Positions 33,146-44,900 of a stretch of DNA of 64,000 nucleotides are shown one piece after another. Origin of the DNA: Astropecten irregularis. Lineage: Eukaryota; Echinodermata; Asteroidea; Paxillosida; Astropectinidae. The notes under the pieces are model-generated. The model was not told the DNA's origin. It ran no database searches and worked only from the letters and a program-made list of their open reading frames with translations. The DNA lies in contig OZ020250.1 of NCBI GenBank assembly GCA_963971285.1, forward strand, positions 11,702,499 to 11,766,498. Direction: 5' to 3'. Within the stretch, counting starts at the first letter, position 1; each line of letters begins with the position of its first letter. A program made the translations under genes and the position numbers.

Positions 33146-33569
33146 TTAAATGTAACTTATTGCTATCAATTATTTATTTTTTTATACAAAAGAAAATGTG
33201 GTTATTGCATATTTTTGTATATACCGGTACATGTATATAACTGATGTATATATATTTGTGCACAAACTTCATGTGAACATACGACCCAGCTAGAGGATCA
33301 CCCCCTCCCCCAAGTCTAAAGACCTGTCTACACCAATGTTAATAATATTCAACTGGATAATGGAAATTAAAATTTGCTTCCATCCCAGCAGGATCTGTTT
33401 AACAGGTGGAAGAAGTAAGAATCAGCTGCTTATCAAAAGTGACTTGAATTATTGTTATTGGTTTTTTTCCTCGGCATGAAGCTTGCATGGGTCATTTGAG
33501 TTCATGTTCCCATGTGTGGTGTACAGACACAGGTCTTGTATGATCCTGACAACAATAAAGAGCCATTGA

Positions 33570-33775
33570 CAGGGGATTGTGGCTATAAGCCAGGCACTCA
33601 GCCAATGACATCAAGAACCTGGATCAGCTGCCGTGTCATTTCCCAATTACAAGTCAGTAAGACGCTAGTGATTCTCAACTCTGAATTCGTACATGGGCTT
33701 CATAGAGTGTCTGCACTGCATTACTTGTGATGTGACAAGAGGAGTGCCAGGCTTATAGCTGCACTCCCCAGGCAT
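33570..33775. mobile_element. Small MITE
   Basis: GTGGCTATAAGCCAGGCACT on the left is mirrored by GAGTGCCAGGCTTATAGCTG on the right; about 200 bp. No target duplication fixed. Confidence 0.6.
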
Positions 33776-34879
33776 GCAACTTGGACTTGACAAAAAAACA
33801 GGAAATTCTAATCTTTACCATTCTTTGTAGTATTTGTCACTTTTCAATGGCATCAGATTGAAGTGAAAAAAAAAGGAAATCAGCTGATCCGAGGAAAGGT
33901 TGCATACCTGACCTGATACCATACCCTTAAGTGACCTCAGATTTCAATCCTCATCACATGGTTGTTGACCAGTATTGTCTCTACTTTAATACCAACATCA
34001 CAACGCGATGCCACTTACTAGATATTCTATTGATTGCAATTGAATGGGAGACTTTTGGAGGGCAGCAAACAACTGGTCTCCTGAAAACTTTTCTACACGC
34101 TTTAAGTACGGTGGTTGTCCAAAAACTCTCCAAAAGACGCAGGAAAATGCTGTGAACATTAAATTCAGGCAATTTACAAATAATTTTTAGATTGACATTG
34201 CCGCCCACCCCAATTAACCCGAAAATACAAAGTGAGGTGAAATTCTTTTGTTTGGCGAGGAATTATGTGCTAGGTTTCGCTTGCCAAAGTAAAATCTTTG
34301 TGCACAAAACAATATGCTTTTTGCCGTCGGCCACCATGATCGTTTGTAAATCTCCATTTTGATGGCCAATCTTCATATATTCTGCATTTGTTTGTTCTTG
34401 GGGAAATCATGTCCTCCCCTGCCACCACAACCAGACACTGCACAGTATGTAACAGGCATTTTTTATATGCTTATTTTATGCCGGTTGTGTTTATGATGAA
34501 TATTTGTGCACAAAAGTAATAACAACAAAATCAACACACTTTTCCCGAGACTGGCAAAGCGCGCCCTCTTGAGATCAACAATGGTTAGTATTCCATTGAA
34601 TTGAAAATAATAGGTAAAACATTACAATAACCATAAAATATCTCTTATATTACATAATAATAAAGGCATTATTAAGTAATCATGTATCGCTCATTTTAAA
34701 ACAATATAGCTAAACTGTTGCATGAAAGAATAAACTAGACCTGTATTTGTTTGTAACAAACACTGAACTGTTTCGCATATTTTTTATAAAATATAAAAAA
34801 TAAAGTGGTACACAATTGGCCCAGTACAGAGAAATAGCCTATCCGCGGTGCCTTAATTGTTGTAAACAACTAAATACAA
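33776..34879. other. No gene seen
   Basis: AT-rich spacer; no recognisable exon on either strand. Confidence 0.4.
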
Positions 34880-35090
34880 TTGAAAATACAATTTGTCCTT
34901 GATATATAAAGAAAAGGTCCAAAAATGTAATAATTCATATAAAATCGTATGATGACTGCGATTTTGAATAACACATTCCAATATTACATTCCAAGTTTGA
35001 ATTGCACCGGACTTGCAGTTCTGGAGAAAAAGAGCCCTAAAATTTGCACTTTTATGATGCGTGTGATGACGTCATGATGGCAAACAAGTT
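34880..35090 (-). repeat. Inverted copy of the window-start repeat
   Basis: Reverse complement of about 1-210 (AAGTGCAAATTTTAGGGCTC block shared), with moderate divergence. Confidence 0.75.
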
Positions 35091-35104
35091 TCGGCATGGC
35101 ACCT

Positions 35105-35126
35105 GGGGGGGGGGGGGGGGGGGGGT
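35105..35126. repeat. Run of 22 G
   Basis: Homopolymer; its length is likely variable or uncertain in the assembly. Confidence 0.95.
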
Positions 35127-35849
35127 GGTCGAACTATCATAACTAAGTATATATGAAGTATGAAGTTAATCAGAATTGGCATACATAAGTGCCTTGTAGA
35201 AAACCCCCATGTTATGTCTATGGGAAAAATGTGGGGGAAAAAAAGAAAAACAAAAGTTGTTCTGCTGTATTCGAAACAGCTAACTATATAGATTTCAACT
35301 CTACCATGATATCACAGAATTTTACAAACACATCAAGATGAATTAAACGATTTTCTATTTTGCCACACTGAGGCATTGAGTTCCACGAGGCAATAGAAAC
35401 TTGAGATACTGGTAATTAATTTATTAACTTACCCAGTGAATTCAGCAATCATAATAATGCAGCCATAAAAGAACATTCTACAGGAAATCAACTCACACAA
35501 AAATAAAAAAATTGGCAAGTCTATCACAAACATTTCCCTATTAATATTAAAGTTAAAGATTGAAGCAGAATGTGATACTAAAAGAGGTAGGCAACTGGTT
35601 GATCATGTCCCTCTCGGGACTGATGTTCCCTGGGATTTTTGAAGGTACACTGAACAGGTTTAAAATGAAATGAGACAACCAGTTTGTAATACCAAGACAA
35701 GAGAACATTAAGGTATACCTTTTCAGTGTGATATTCCTGACCAATAGGTCAATGTACATATGTGTCCCTATGTGCCTCCTATTTGTTTCTTGAGCAGGTT
35801 CCATCCCTCTATAATATATACCTGTCTAAACTCCTATCAGCATGTGGCA
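35127..35849. other. Probable 3' UTR / downstream DNA of the PCTP-like gene
   Basis: Follows the PCTP-like stop codon on the minus strand. AT-rich; no separate gene seen. Confidence 0.35.
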
Positions 35850-35963
35850 TTATCTTGTCTCCTTACAACCATCTTCTTTGCCCTTCGTATTCCTTTTCTC
35901 CAGGTAAGGTGGGTAGCTGTTACAGGCATCGGACATGCTCTTGATAAAACCTGGTACTCCTGT
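35850..35963 (-). CDS. PCTP: PCTP-like terminal exon
   Basis: Acceptor TTTACTCATTCAG. It encodes [17 protein letters not shown] (the C-terminal helix) and a tail richer in Lys/Glu than the vertebrate one, then TAA. Confidence 0.9.
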   Translation of the reverse strand, partial: TGVPGFIKSMSDACNSYPPYLEKRNTKGKEDGCKETR

Positions 35964-38900
35964 CTGAATGAGTAAAACAGTCACTAGATGATTTATTTTC
36001 AGGAAGTTGGAGGAGAGAGGAGTGTTAGTTAAAAAAAAAAGAGGGATAGGTTGGTAGACATTTTTTGTATTTTGGGAAATCGCAATTCTTCTTTTTCAAA
36101 ACTAAAGGCCTTTTTACACTGGACAAATCTCGGGGTTGAGGCGGGTTGAAATCGGCGGCGATTCACACTGAAATTTTTTCAACCCCGCACCAACCCTGCG
36201 TCAACCCCGAGATTGACTTCAACCCTGCTCCGGACCAGGGTTGAGTTTTTTCGCCCTGGGTTGAAGCTTTTGGCCCGGGTTGAAAAAGGCAGTGTGAATT
36301 GAATCGGGTTGAGTTCACCCCGGGTTGAAGGTGGGTTCGTGAGAGGCAAGTGTGAAACGACGCTGGGTTGAACGCAGGGTTGAAAATCAAATTTTAACCC
36401 AGGGCGGGAATGGAGTTCGCCCCGGGTTGAGTTCGCCCCGGGTTGAAAGCTTGCAGTGTGTAAAGGCCTTAAATGAGTCCATTAGACACAGGGAAAAGTC
36501 ATAGTTAGTGTGTATAGTTATTAGTGTCGCATACTATAACTGTCCCACATGCTTATACTGTCTACACAGACTGTGCTACATGTACCCTAAAGTTAATATG
36601 AAAACTAGACTTCACAGAAACCACATAATGACTTACTTTTGCTGCCCAATTGATCAACCAAGTGGGAATCATTCCTTTAGGATCGTCGTAATAATGCATA
36701 AATGCTGCAGAAATGAAATAGGATGTGAAAGTGATTTACTATATTATGCTTGGGGTTGGGAGGGCTTGAAGCATTTCAATCCTAGCAGGATCTTTCTCAA
36801 AGGCCTAAATGACAAGAGGACAAGAACATGCAAGTTAAGATTCACATAAATGGACGACAGGATCAGAACAAAAAGGGGGAGAGGGAGAGTGACCAGGGAG
36901 GATAGGGCTGGACAAGTGTGGTCAGGGGAAGAATGGAACATGACATTATCATTAAACCAGCAAATAAAGGCTCAGCTGTGGTCATCATGGATAGACAGCA
37001 GTATATTGATAATGTCCTCCGCCATGTTAATAATGACACCATTTATTCATGTATTGATTCCGACCCCACAGGTACATTTTTTCAACAGATACAACAGGTT
37101 CTGGATGACATGAAATCATATGACCAGTTGATAAAGAAAGCTCACCAATTTCTCTCTCCTATCAATAGCACTACGTGTGCTAAATCCGAACCTCAGACAA
37201 ACATTGCAACCGGCCATGCAAACATGTGGTGAGTGTAGGTATCTGTGAACTTGCATGCATGGTGTGACGTCATTAGTGCAGAACGCTATTGCTGCCAGGT
37301 TCCATATCCTCTCAAAGATATATAAACCTGGTATCTGGCAATGGCTTACCCACTGAGCGCATCTCCCTGTTCTTTGATACTTTTCTCAAGCCTCTAGTTC
37401 CTCGCATCTTACATTCATGACACTCCTGACTTCCTCCGCAAACTTGAACAGGTCAAGCACCAGGTCCCTAATGCAGCCATCATTGGCACATTTGATGTCA
37501 TATCCCTCTACACTAATATCCCTCAAGATGAAGGCATCGCAGCCTGTGCATCGGCTCTGTCCAGGAGTGGGCACACCACACCTCCCATCCGTGATCTTGA
37601 ATCTCTCATGAAACTTGTAATAACTAAAAATAACTTCTCCTTCATGGATAAACACTATCTACAGGTACATGGCACAGCAATGGGAACCCGCATGGCCCCC
37701 TCCTTTGCATGCATCTTCATGTCAGAACTTGAAGAGCGCATGCTAGCCTCAGCACCTTGCCGCCCCTGGATCTGGTGGCGGTACATTGATGATGTATTCT
37801 TTATCTGAACCAGTGATGAGACTAGCTTAGGTTCTTTCATTAACCACATCAATTCTTTCCACAGGACTATCAAATTCACAGCAGAAGTCTCTCACCATGA
37901 GGCCCACTTCCTTGATGTCACCATCCGCAAGGAAGAGGACACACAGATAACAATCAGTACCTCCATGCCACTAGTTGCCACCCCAAGCGCTGCAAGACTG
38001 GTATAGCATATACTGGTAGTCAGGCCCTCAGACTCGGGTGAATCTGTTCTAATGACACAGATTTCTCCAAACATGCACACGCACTGAAGAAAAAATTGGC
38101 TACAAGAGGCCACTAGCTCTTGCAAGGTGCGGTGTGCCATTGCCACCTTGCATTCTTTCCAGATCTGCAGTTCTCAAGGAGAAAGCCCCTAACGATGATA
38201 CAACAAAGTTGCACTAGTGACTACTTTCCATCCCCCTCTCCCTTGATCCTTACGCAGAATCACCAATAATTGCCATCACATTCTCCACACCTTGGATCGT
38301 ATCCTCAGGACCATCCCATAAAACCCAATCTTGACCAACAGATGTCCCTGTAACCTTTGAGACTTAATTGTCAGGGCTGAAGTCCCACCCACTAATGTTT
38401 CTTGCCTCATCCAGTATGGCACCTTAAGTGCAGTTGAAGATGTGTGGTCTGCCAGGTCCACATCCATGAGTCTGATTCTTTCACAGGCAATGGCTCCACC
38501 CATAGGACCAAAGGGAATAACTTAAACATCTAATGTAATATACAGTGTATCTCATTTCTTGCAGGGTCTGCGACATTCAGTATGTGGGGGAGACCAAAAC
38601 ACCCTTAAAGGTACATGATTGGTAAAGATCACTGAACAGCACTCACACTTTGTCTGATCCAATATGTACATAAAATGATAAACCTGTGAAAATTTGAGCT
38701 CAATTGGACATCTGAGTCATGAGAAAATAGCAAAAACCCAACTCAATTTTTCTTATAAAACATAAATAATGGTTTTGATCTTGTGCCGAGATCAAACTGT
38801 TTTCGGTCTTTGTTTTTTTACTAATTTCTGGATAACATTTCAGGGGGAAATATTTTAACAGTATGTTTCTACCAGCACCATTTTCATACCCTGGAAGTTA

Positions 38901-41900
38901 TACGTAAATCTGTGAACATTCTGTTTGGGTATGTTACCAATCCTGTACTGTAACTTTAAAAAAGATGTTCAACACTCAACAACCCTCGCTTTATTTATTA
39001 TACTATAATCCTTAAATTACTCGACAATCAATGACCAGCCACTTTGTGGTGCAGCAACTTGGGGACTCAAGGTTTACTCAATTCAGATTTTGGTTTCAGC
39101 CAGGTGAACTTATTATATACTGGATGGAGTACAAGTAGCCCGACAAACAAACGAACATACGGCCATAGTAACAACTCTGTGGAAGACTTTTGGTGTTGTT
39201 TACATTTCAGACCATACTTTACAGCACTGTTCATACAATAGGCTAGCTATTGAAGTAGAAGCCTGTTGTTGACAGTTTCACCTACACACAATCCAAGGTA
39301 ATTAGTACAGAATATTATCAACTATGTTGTTGCTGTTATTATAAACAGCCGTCACGACATATCGTAGCCGTCATCGTTTTTCTTTACTTTTAGGTCTACC
39401 TCATCTTTAATTGCCTTTAAACCCATTTGTTGTTTTTGGGGTAAAGTTCAATTGAAAAGGACATCCTGTGATGTATGACCGGCAGGCGTCTAGTCATTTT
39501 CAGACTTTTTTGACGCGCACGTGCTGAGAAAAAAAGGCCTAAAAGGTTTGCATGTCTGAATTGTGGGATGTGTCTGCACTTCTTTCGACAACAGGCATAA
39601 GAACTGATGTTCTTTCGACATCTGGCATGCCTATAGTCCCTCCTAATTGTTTCAGACAACGGATTTTCCATGTACTTAATTCAAATCTTGCCTTTCAATT
39701 GGTTTGGCGCGACGTTGAAATGCCTGTCTGAAATGGGGGTAAGGTGGCAAAAACGTTGCTCAAACATGTCATAAAACATTGGGTTGCTAATCAAAATTTT
39801 ACATGGCGAGCATTGTGACCTAAATCTGTTTTGCTAAATAGGACGCAATAATAATAATAATAATAATATAGACATTGCTTAAGGCGCTTACCATTAATAT
39901 CCCTGGTCATCGGGCCCCACTTACATTCCTAAAACAATCTCAACTCCCTGGGAGTATACAGCCCCGGCTACTGTAAAGCGTATGTGGGCTAATTAACCAC
40001 ACAAAGCCATCACTACCCTCACAAGTACCCATTTACTCCTGAGTGAAGAGGAGCAATATGTGACAAAGCGTCTTTCAAATCCTTAAAAAGGGCTCACCAA
40101 ATTAGGACTCACCTTTTGTACTACTGTCACCATCTGCAGCGATAACCATGCTCTGTTGGAAATCGTCCACGCGAATCACTCCGGACTTTGGGGGATGTGA
40201 TTGGAATGGGTAGCTGCGACCCATAGTGACCCATATATGCTTGTCACTGATGTCAAATTCTCTCGTTTTTCTTATAAATACATACTGTTTTGATTTCAAT
40301 TAATCAAGTTAAGGAATTTCTTCACAATGTGCAGCCTTCTTCATTTGTATTTGAATGATTGATAAACTGTGCTTGTTTTCCAGGCATTTACATGAAGAAT
40401 TCAAGTCTCCCATCTTGCATGTGATTAGATTTACTATAAAAAGTGCAATATGATAACTAAGAATAAGTACATTTTGCATAATCATATGCAATGCTGATCC
40501 TGGAAAAGAGAAACCAAACCAACTTCAGCTAAAGTCAGTCCAGTCAGGTTGGGAAATCCCAAATTGAGGCTTTAATATCTCTAAACATGCTAAAGGTATG
40601 CTATAATCATGTCAATAAAGACAGTGAAAAAAGAAAATGCTGTTCCTCTGTATGTGAAAAAAACTGAGGCCTACCGATTGAGAAACTTGGCATATTATGC
40701 ATTATACATTACAACCAGTGACATCATGACACATACTTTATTCAGCTCATCGCGGCACACGACGCGTAGTGTACATGTGCTATACTGTACTGTATATGTG
40801 GGCAGGCCTTTTCTACCTACCGGTATATGAAAATCCACAAATAAACCATACACTGCGATGGATAGTGACACTTTTCCTTTGATGTTCGCGTGCAGCCACC
40901 TACAAAAATATTTTGGCATTTTCTTCAATATTATGGCTGCCACATACACTTTACATATATGTAATCACAGTGGCAAAGTTGTATGAGCTGCATGGACATG
41001 ATGGATGAGTACCTGTCATGACGTCACACCCCCAGAAAGGAACGACAGCACCCTACACGGCAGTATATACTGTATATTGACAATGGTTGAATGGGCTCAA
41101 ACTTTGAATATTTTATTATCCTTTTTCTTTTAGAATTTCCTTAATTTGGTGGTATATACATGTAGTCTTTGTTCTTGACGTTGTTATTACACCAACATAT
41201 GAACTGATAACCAGCACTGATCCGCATGTGCGTACATGTACGTAAAGACCTCTCTATAACAACGTCTTGGGAATCCTGTAAAGGCCGTGAGTTGCGTGCC
41301 CACCTCGTTAGTAGCACACTACGTCGTCTCCATATGACACGCTGATTACCCACACATCGGTTTGAGTATCCACACCAACAACGTCGTGAGCCAAGACTAC
41401 ATGTATATTGGTGGCTGATATTTGACAAGATTTGGCACAAATTTATTCATTACACTTGAAAAACAACTTCATTGTCTGTTTAGAGGATTATGACTACATT
41501 GGCCTAGGGCTTTTCAGATCCATTTCATTTCCCATCAGACTTATTCAACTGTTGCACAATAAACCTATTATTAACATTATTGTGGGTTTCAACCACAAGT
41601 GAAAAAACCCAAATATGATGAATTGGGCCTTTATTCTGTCATCAGTGACATCACGCTATAAAGGATACATCTCTGGAAGACATTGGAAATGGATAGTTGA
41701 CCCTCCAGTAGATGCCCTTCCTGTCACCTTCTGTGAATTCAAATAATTCTTTGTAGAAAAAGTAAAAAGAGACAATCAGAATCAATATGGTCGCATATAC
41801 ACCACTGTAAGTAAAATACATGTTATGTCACTCTAAATACAAACTTTGTTCAGCACATTAAGAAACAAAAAAGTCCTTGTCTGAAAAATCCTGGTTTCTG

Positions 41901-44900
41901 AGTTTTCCTCATTCCTATTAAAATACAGAGGAATATTAGTTGTTTTATGCCGTAACTGGACAACAATGCAAGCTGTACCATATATTATAATACAGGGTGT
42001 CTAATAAAACTATACACTTTTGAAATGGCTGCCAAATAACAAATTATATGATTTTTGGTGGAAAGTTTTATATGTATGGAAAGCTCAGACACTCAACTTT
42101 CATATGACATCAAAAAATACCGAAAATGATTCATGCGCACCACTCACTTTTGTAAAGGGTATGGAAATTAGGTTGCACAGGAATCGTCCCTTCAATTTGT
42201 GATAAAAAACCTTCAATGGATAGTGAAGAATTACCCCCTTCCCCTCTCCAATTAAAGTCTCCTAAGATTTGTTGAACATCTTCGGTATTTTTTGATGTCA
42301 CATGAAAGTTGAGTGTCTGAGCTTTCCATACATATAAAATGTTCCACCAAAAGTCATATAATTTGTTATTTGGCGGCCATTTCAAAAGTGTATTTTTTTT
42401 TTGAGACAGCCTGTAAATCATTCAATTGGAGTTAGGAGGGCTTGACGTTTCCTGGTCCTAGCAGGATCTTTCTCAAAGGCTAAATGACATTAGGACAAGA
42501 ACATGCAAGTAAAGACAAACATAAATGCATGACAGGATCACAACACTTCTAGATAGAGAAGACAGAAGAGTATGGATGATAGAATCCCCATCCTGCATCA
42601 CTGTTTACCTACTTCTCCACCTTCTTAAATTTTCTTTCTGTACCCACTAATTTCATCCCTGGGTGCACCCATGTAAATAGTGCCAAAATCCGTCCGCCGA
42701 GCTCATGAATAAAAGTTAAGCACTCAATATATTTTAAATAAGAGAGTTGTGAGAGCTATGAAAATGAAGGATTGAAGAAATATGGCACTGGACCTCCTGC
42801 CTGGACTCTGGGCTTCCATTTGTGACCATTTTTGATGCAATTGGGTGAGAAAGTGGGTCTATTTCAGCCGCTTTGCAGAGGGATGTTTTTTTGAAAATGG
42901 CTTCTTTGACTGGAGTGATCCATACCTTGTTTTAGGGGTGGTCAGCTGAGAATGAGTATAACTCAAAAATTCAATGGTCACCCTACCATAAAATGAAAAG
43001 AAAATGAAAGGTGACATGTCATCATCATTTTTCTGTGCAACTTGAACAGCTGTGAGAGTTCTGTATATTTTTAAATGATTTTTGAAGTTTGAGGATTTAT
43101 CACTGTTGTCTATGGGAGTTTATTTACTTGGGTGCAACCTATAGCTGCACATGCACCATCAGATTGGTGGCGTCCATTTTGTTTTGGATGGTGATGTAAA
43201 CATGTCTTTTTTGCTGCTCTCTCTCTATAACAGGCTCCAAAAAGACATAAGACTGGAAATGACATAAAAACCAGGCTTTTGGCATGTTGTATCTCTGGGT
43301 TTTTAGTGTTTTAGTAGAGAGTTTTCGCAAGCGAACGGATACGTCACCAGTATGTGTGTACTTATGACGTCACAGTTGTTCCGCTATCCGCTATACATCT
43401 TCGTGAAACGGATATCTTGCTCGCTACGCGTAAGTGTTAAACGCATAGCGAATATCAGTATTTTCGTAATTCTTTGCTCATTTCCTGTCATGTGCATGAT
43501 TAGATTGAAAAGAAAGGATTTGCTGAACACGAATTATGTTATTTCTATGCATTTCAAAACTTAAGAATAAGACAAATTTAGCCTCAAAGTCAGGGACAAA
43601 AATTGTTCTCCGTTGTAGGATAAAGACTTCACTATTGCAAAACATCGGATTGGCTGTTGACGTTTACGTATAGCTAAACGTACGCATACGCGTATCCGTT
43701 CGCATGCGAAACCTCCCTATTGAAAAAAGGCACAGTGGAGTAAACATTTTTTCAGAAGTGTCAACAACTGCACAAAGTAAACACAAGGTACATGGCAATT
43801 GGATGGAATCATAACATGGTATGTAATGCACAGAAAATGGTGTGTATTTTCTGTAGTTTTGATATTTTCTGTAGTTTTGATATTTTCTGTGGGTGGATAT
43901 AATCTTGGACTGTAGTACACCAAGGGAATGTTACTTCATACATGTATTTCAATACTAGGCTGTCTAAAAGAGATCACCTTGTACATTAAATGAGTGCGTG
44001 TCCTCAAAATCTTTGACAAGTCCCCCTGGAGAAATCTCATGTTCAAAATCTTAGCATGTTAATAAGCTATATGCTTTCCCATATAAAACTGTACAAAAAA
44101 AATGGCCGCCACCCCAGATGCAAACCCCTGCCATTTCGCAGAGGAGCGATATTTTTCAATATTCTTTTCAAATAAGTGACCTTTGGAATATTCTGCTTCC
44201 CCTCAGTGTGGTATGGTGTCAAAATATGGACACTATCTGCTCTTATAGGGTGCACCCATGTAAATAGTGCCAAAATCCGTCCGCCGAGCTCATGAATAAA
44301 AGTTAAGCACTCAATATATTTTAAATAATAATAATAATAATAATATGGACATTTATAGTGTGCCTTTTCCACAAAAGTGATCAAAGGCGCATTACAAAAA
44401 AAAACCACACAAGTAAATCAATGAAAGTTGAACAATAAAAAGAAAGAAAAAAGGAAACAGAAGAAGACAGTACTTAGAAGAAAGTTAGAAATATAGGTCA
44501 CCATGCCAGTGCCCAAACCGCAGTATGGGGATACGTCTGTCCCGTCAACGGGTAACTAATTAATTAATTAATTAGGCCTAAAACCCGTCGACATCGGTAA
44601 TGTCTTGATCTTTTCCGGGGACAGACGCCTCTAACCCTACCTACGTAATTATCACTCTAACTACCTGACACGGTGACCTACGAAATGTAGAGAAAAGAAA
44701 AAAGGAAAAAAGGAATACAGGAACCTATTTAAGCATTAGCAAATGCTAATCTGAAAAGGAAGGATTTCAGCTTGGATTTGAAGGAATTGAGTCTCCGTTC
44801 CTGTCGAATGTGAAGAGGGAAAGTATTCCACAGCTTAGGAGCAGCCGCAGAAAATGACCTTTCACCTACTGTGGACAACATCTTCCCGCTGGGATAATCC

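Noticed and set aside
36740-36930. A hammerhead ribozyme at the Penelope-like 5' end
   Set aside because: Penelope elements often carry one, but no CUGANGA...GAAA core could be found near the ATCCTAGCAGGATC motif on either strand.
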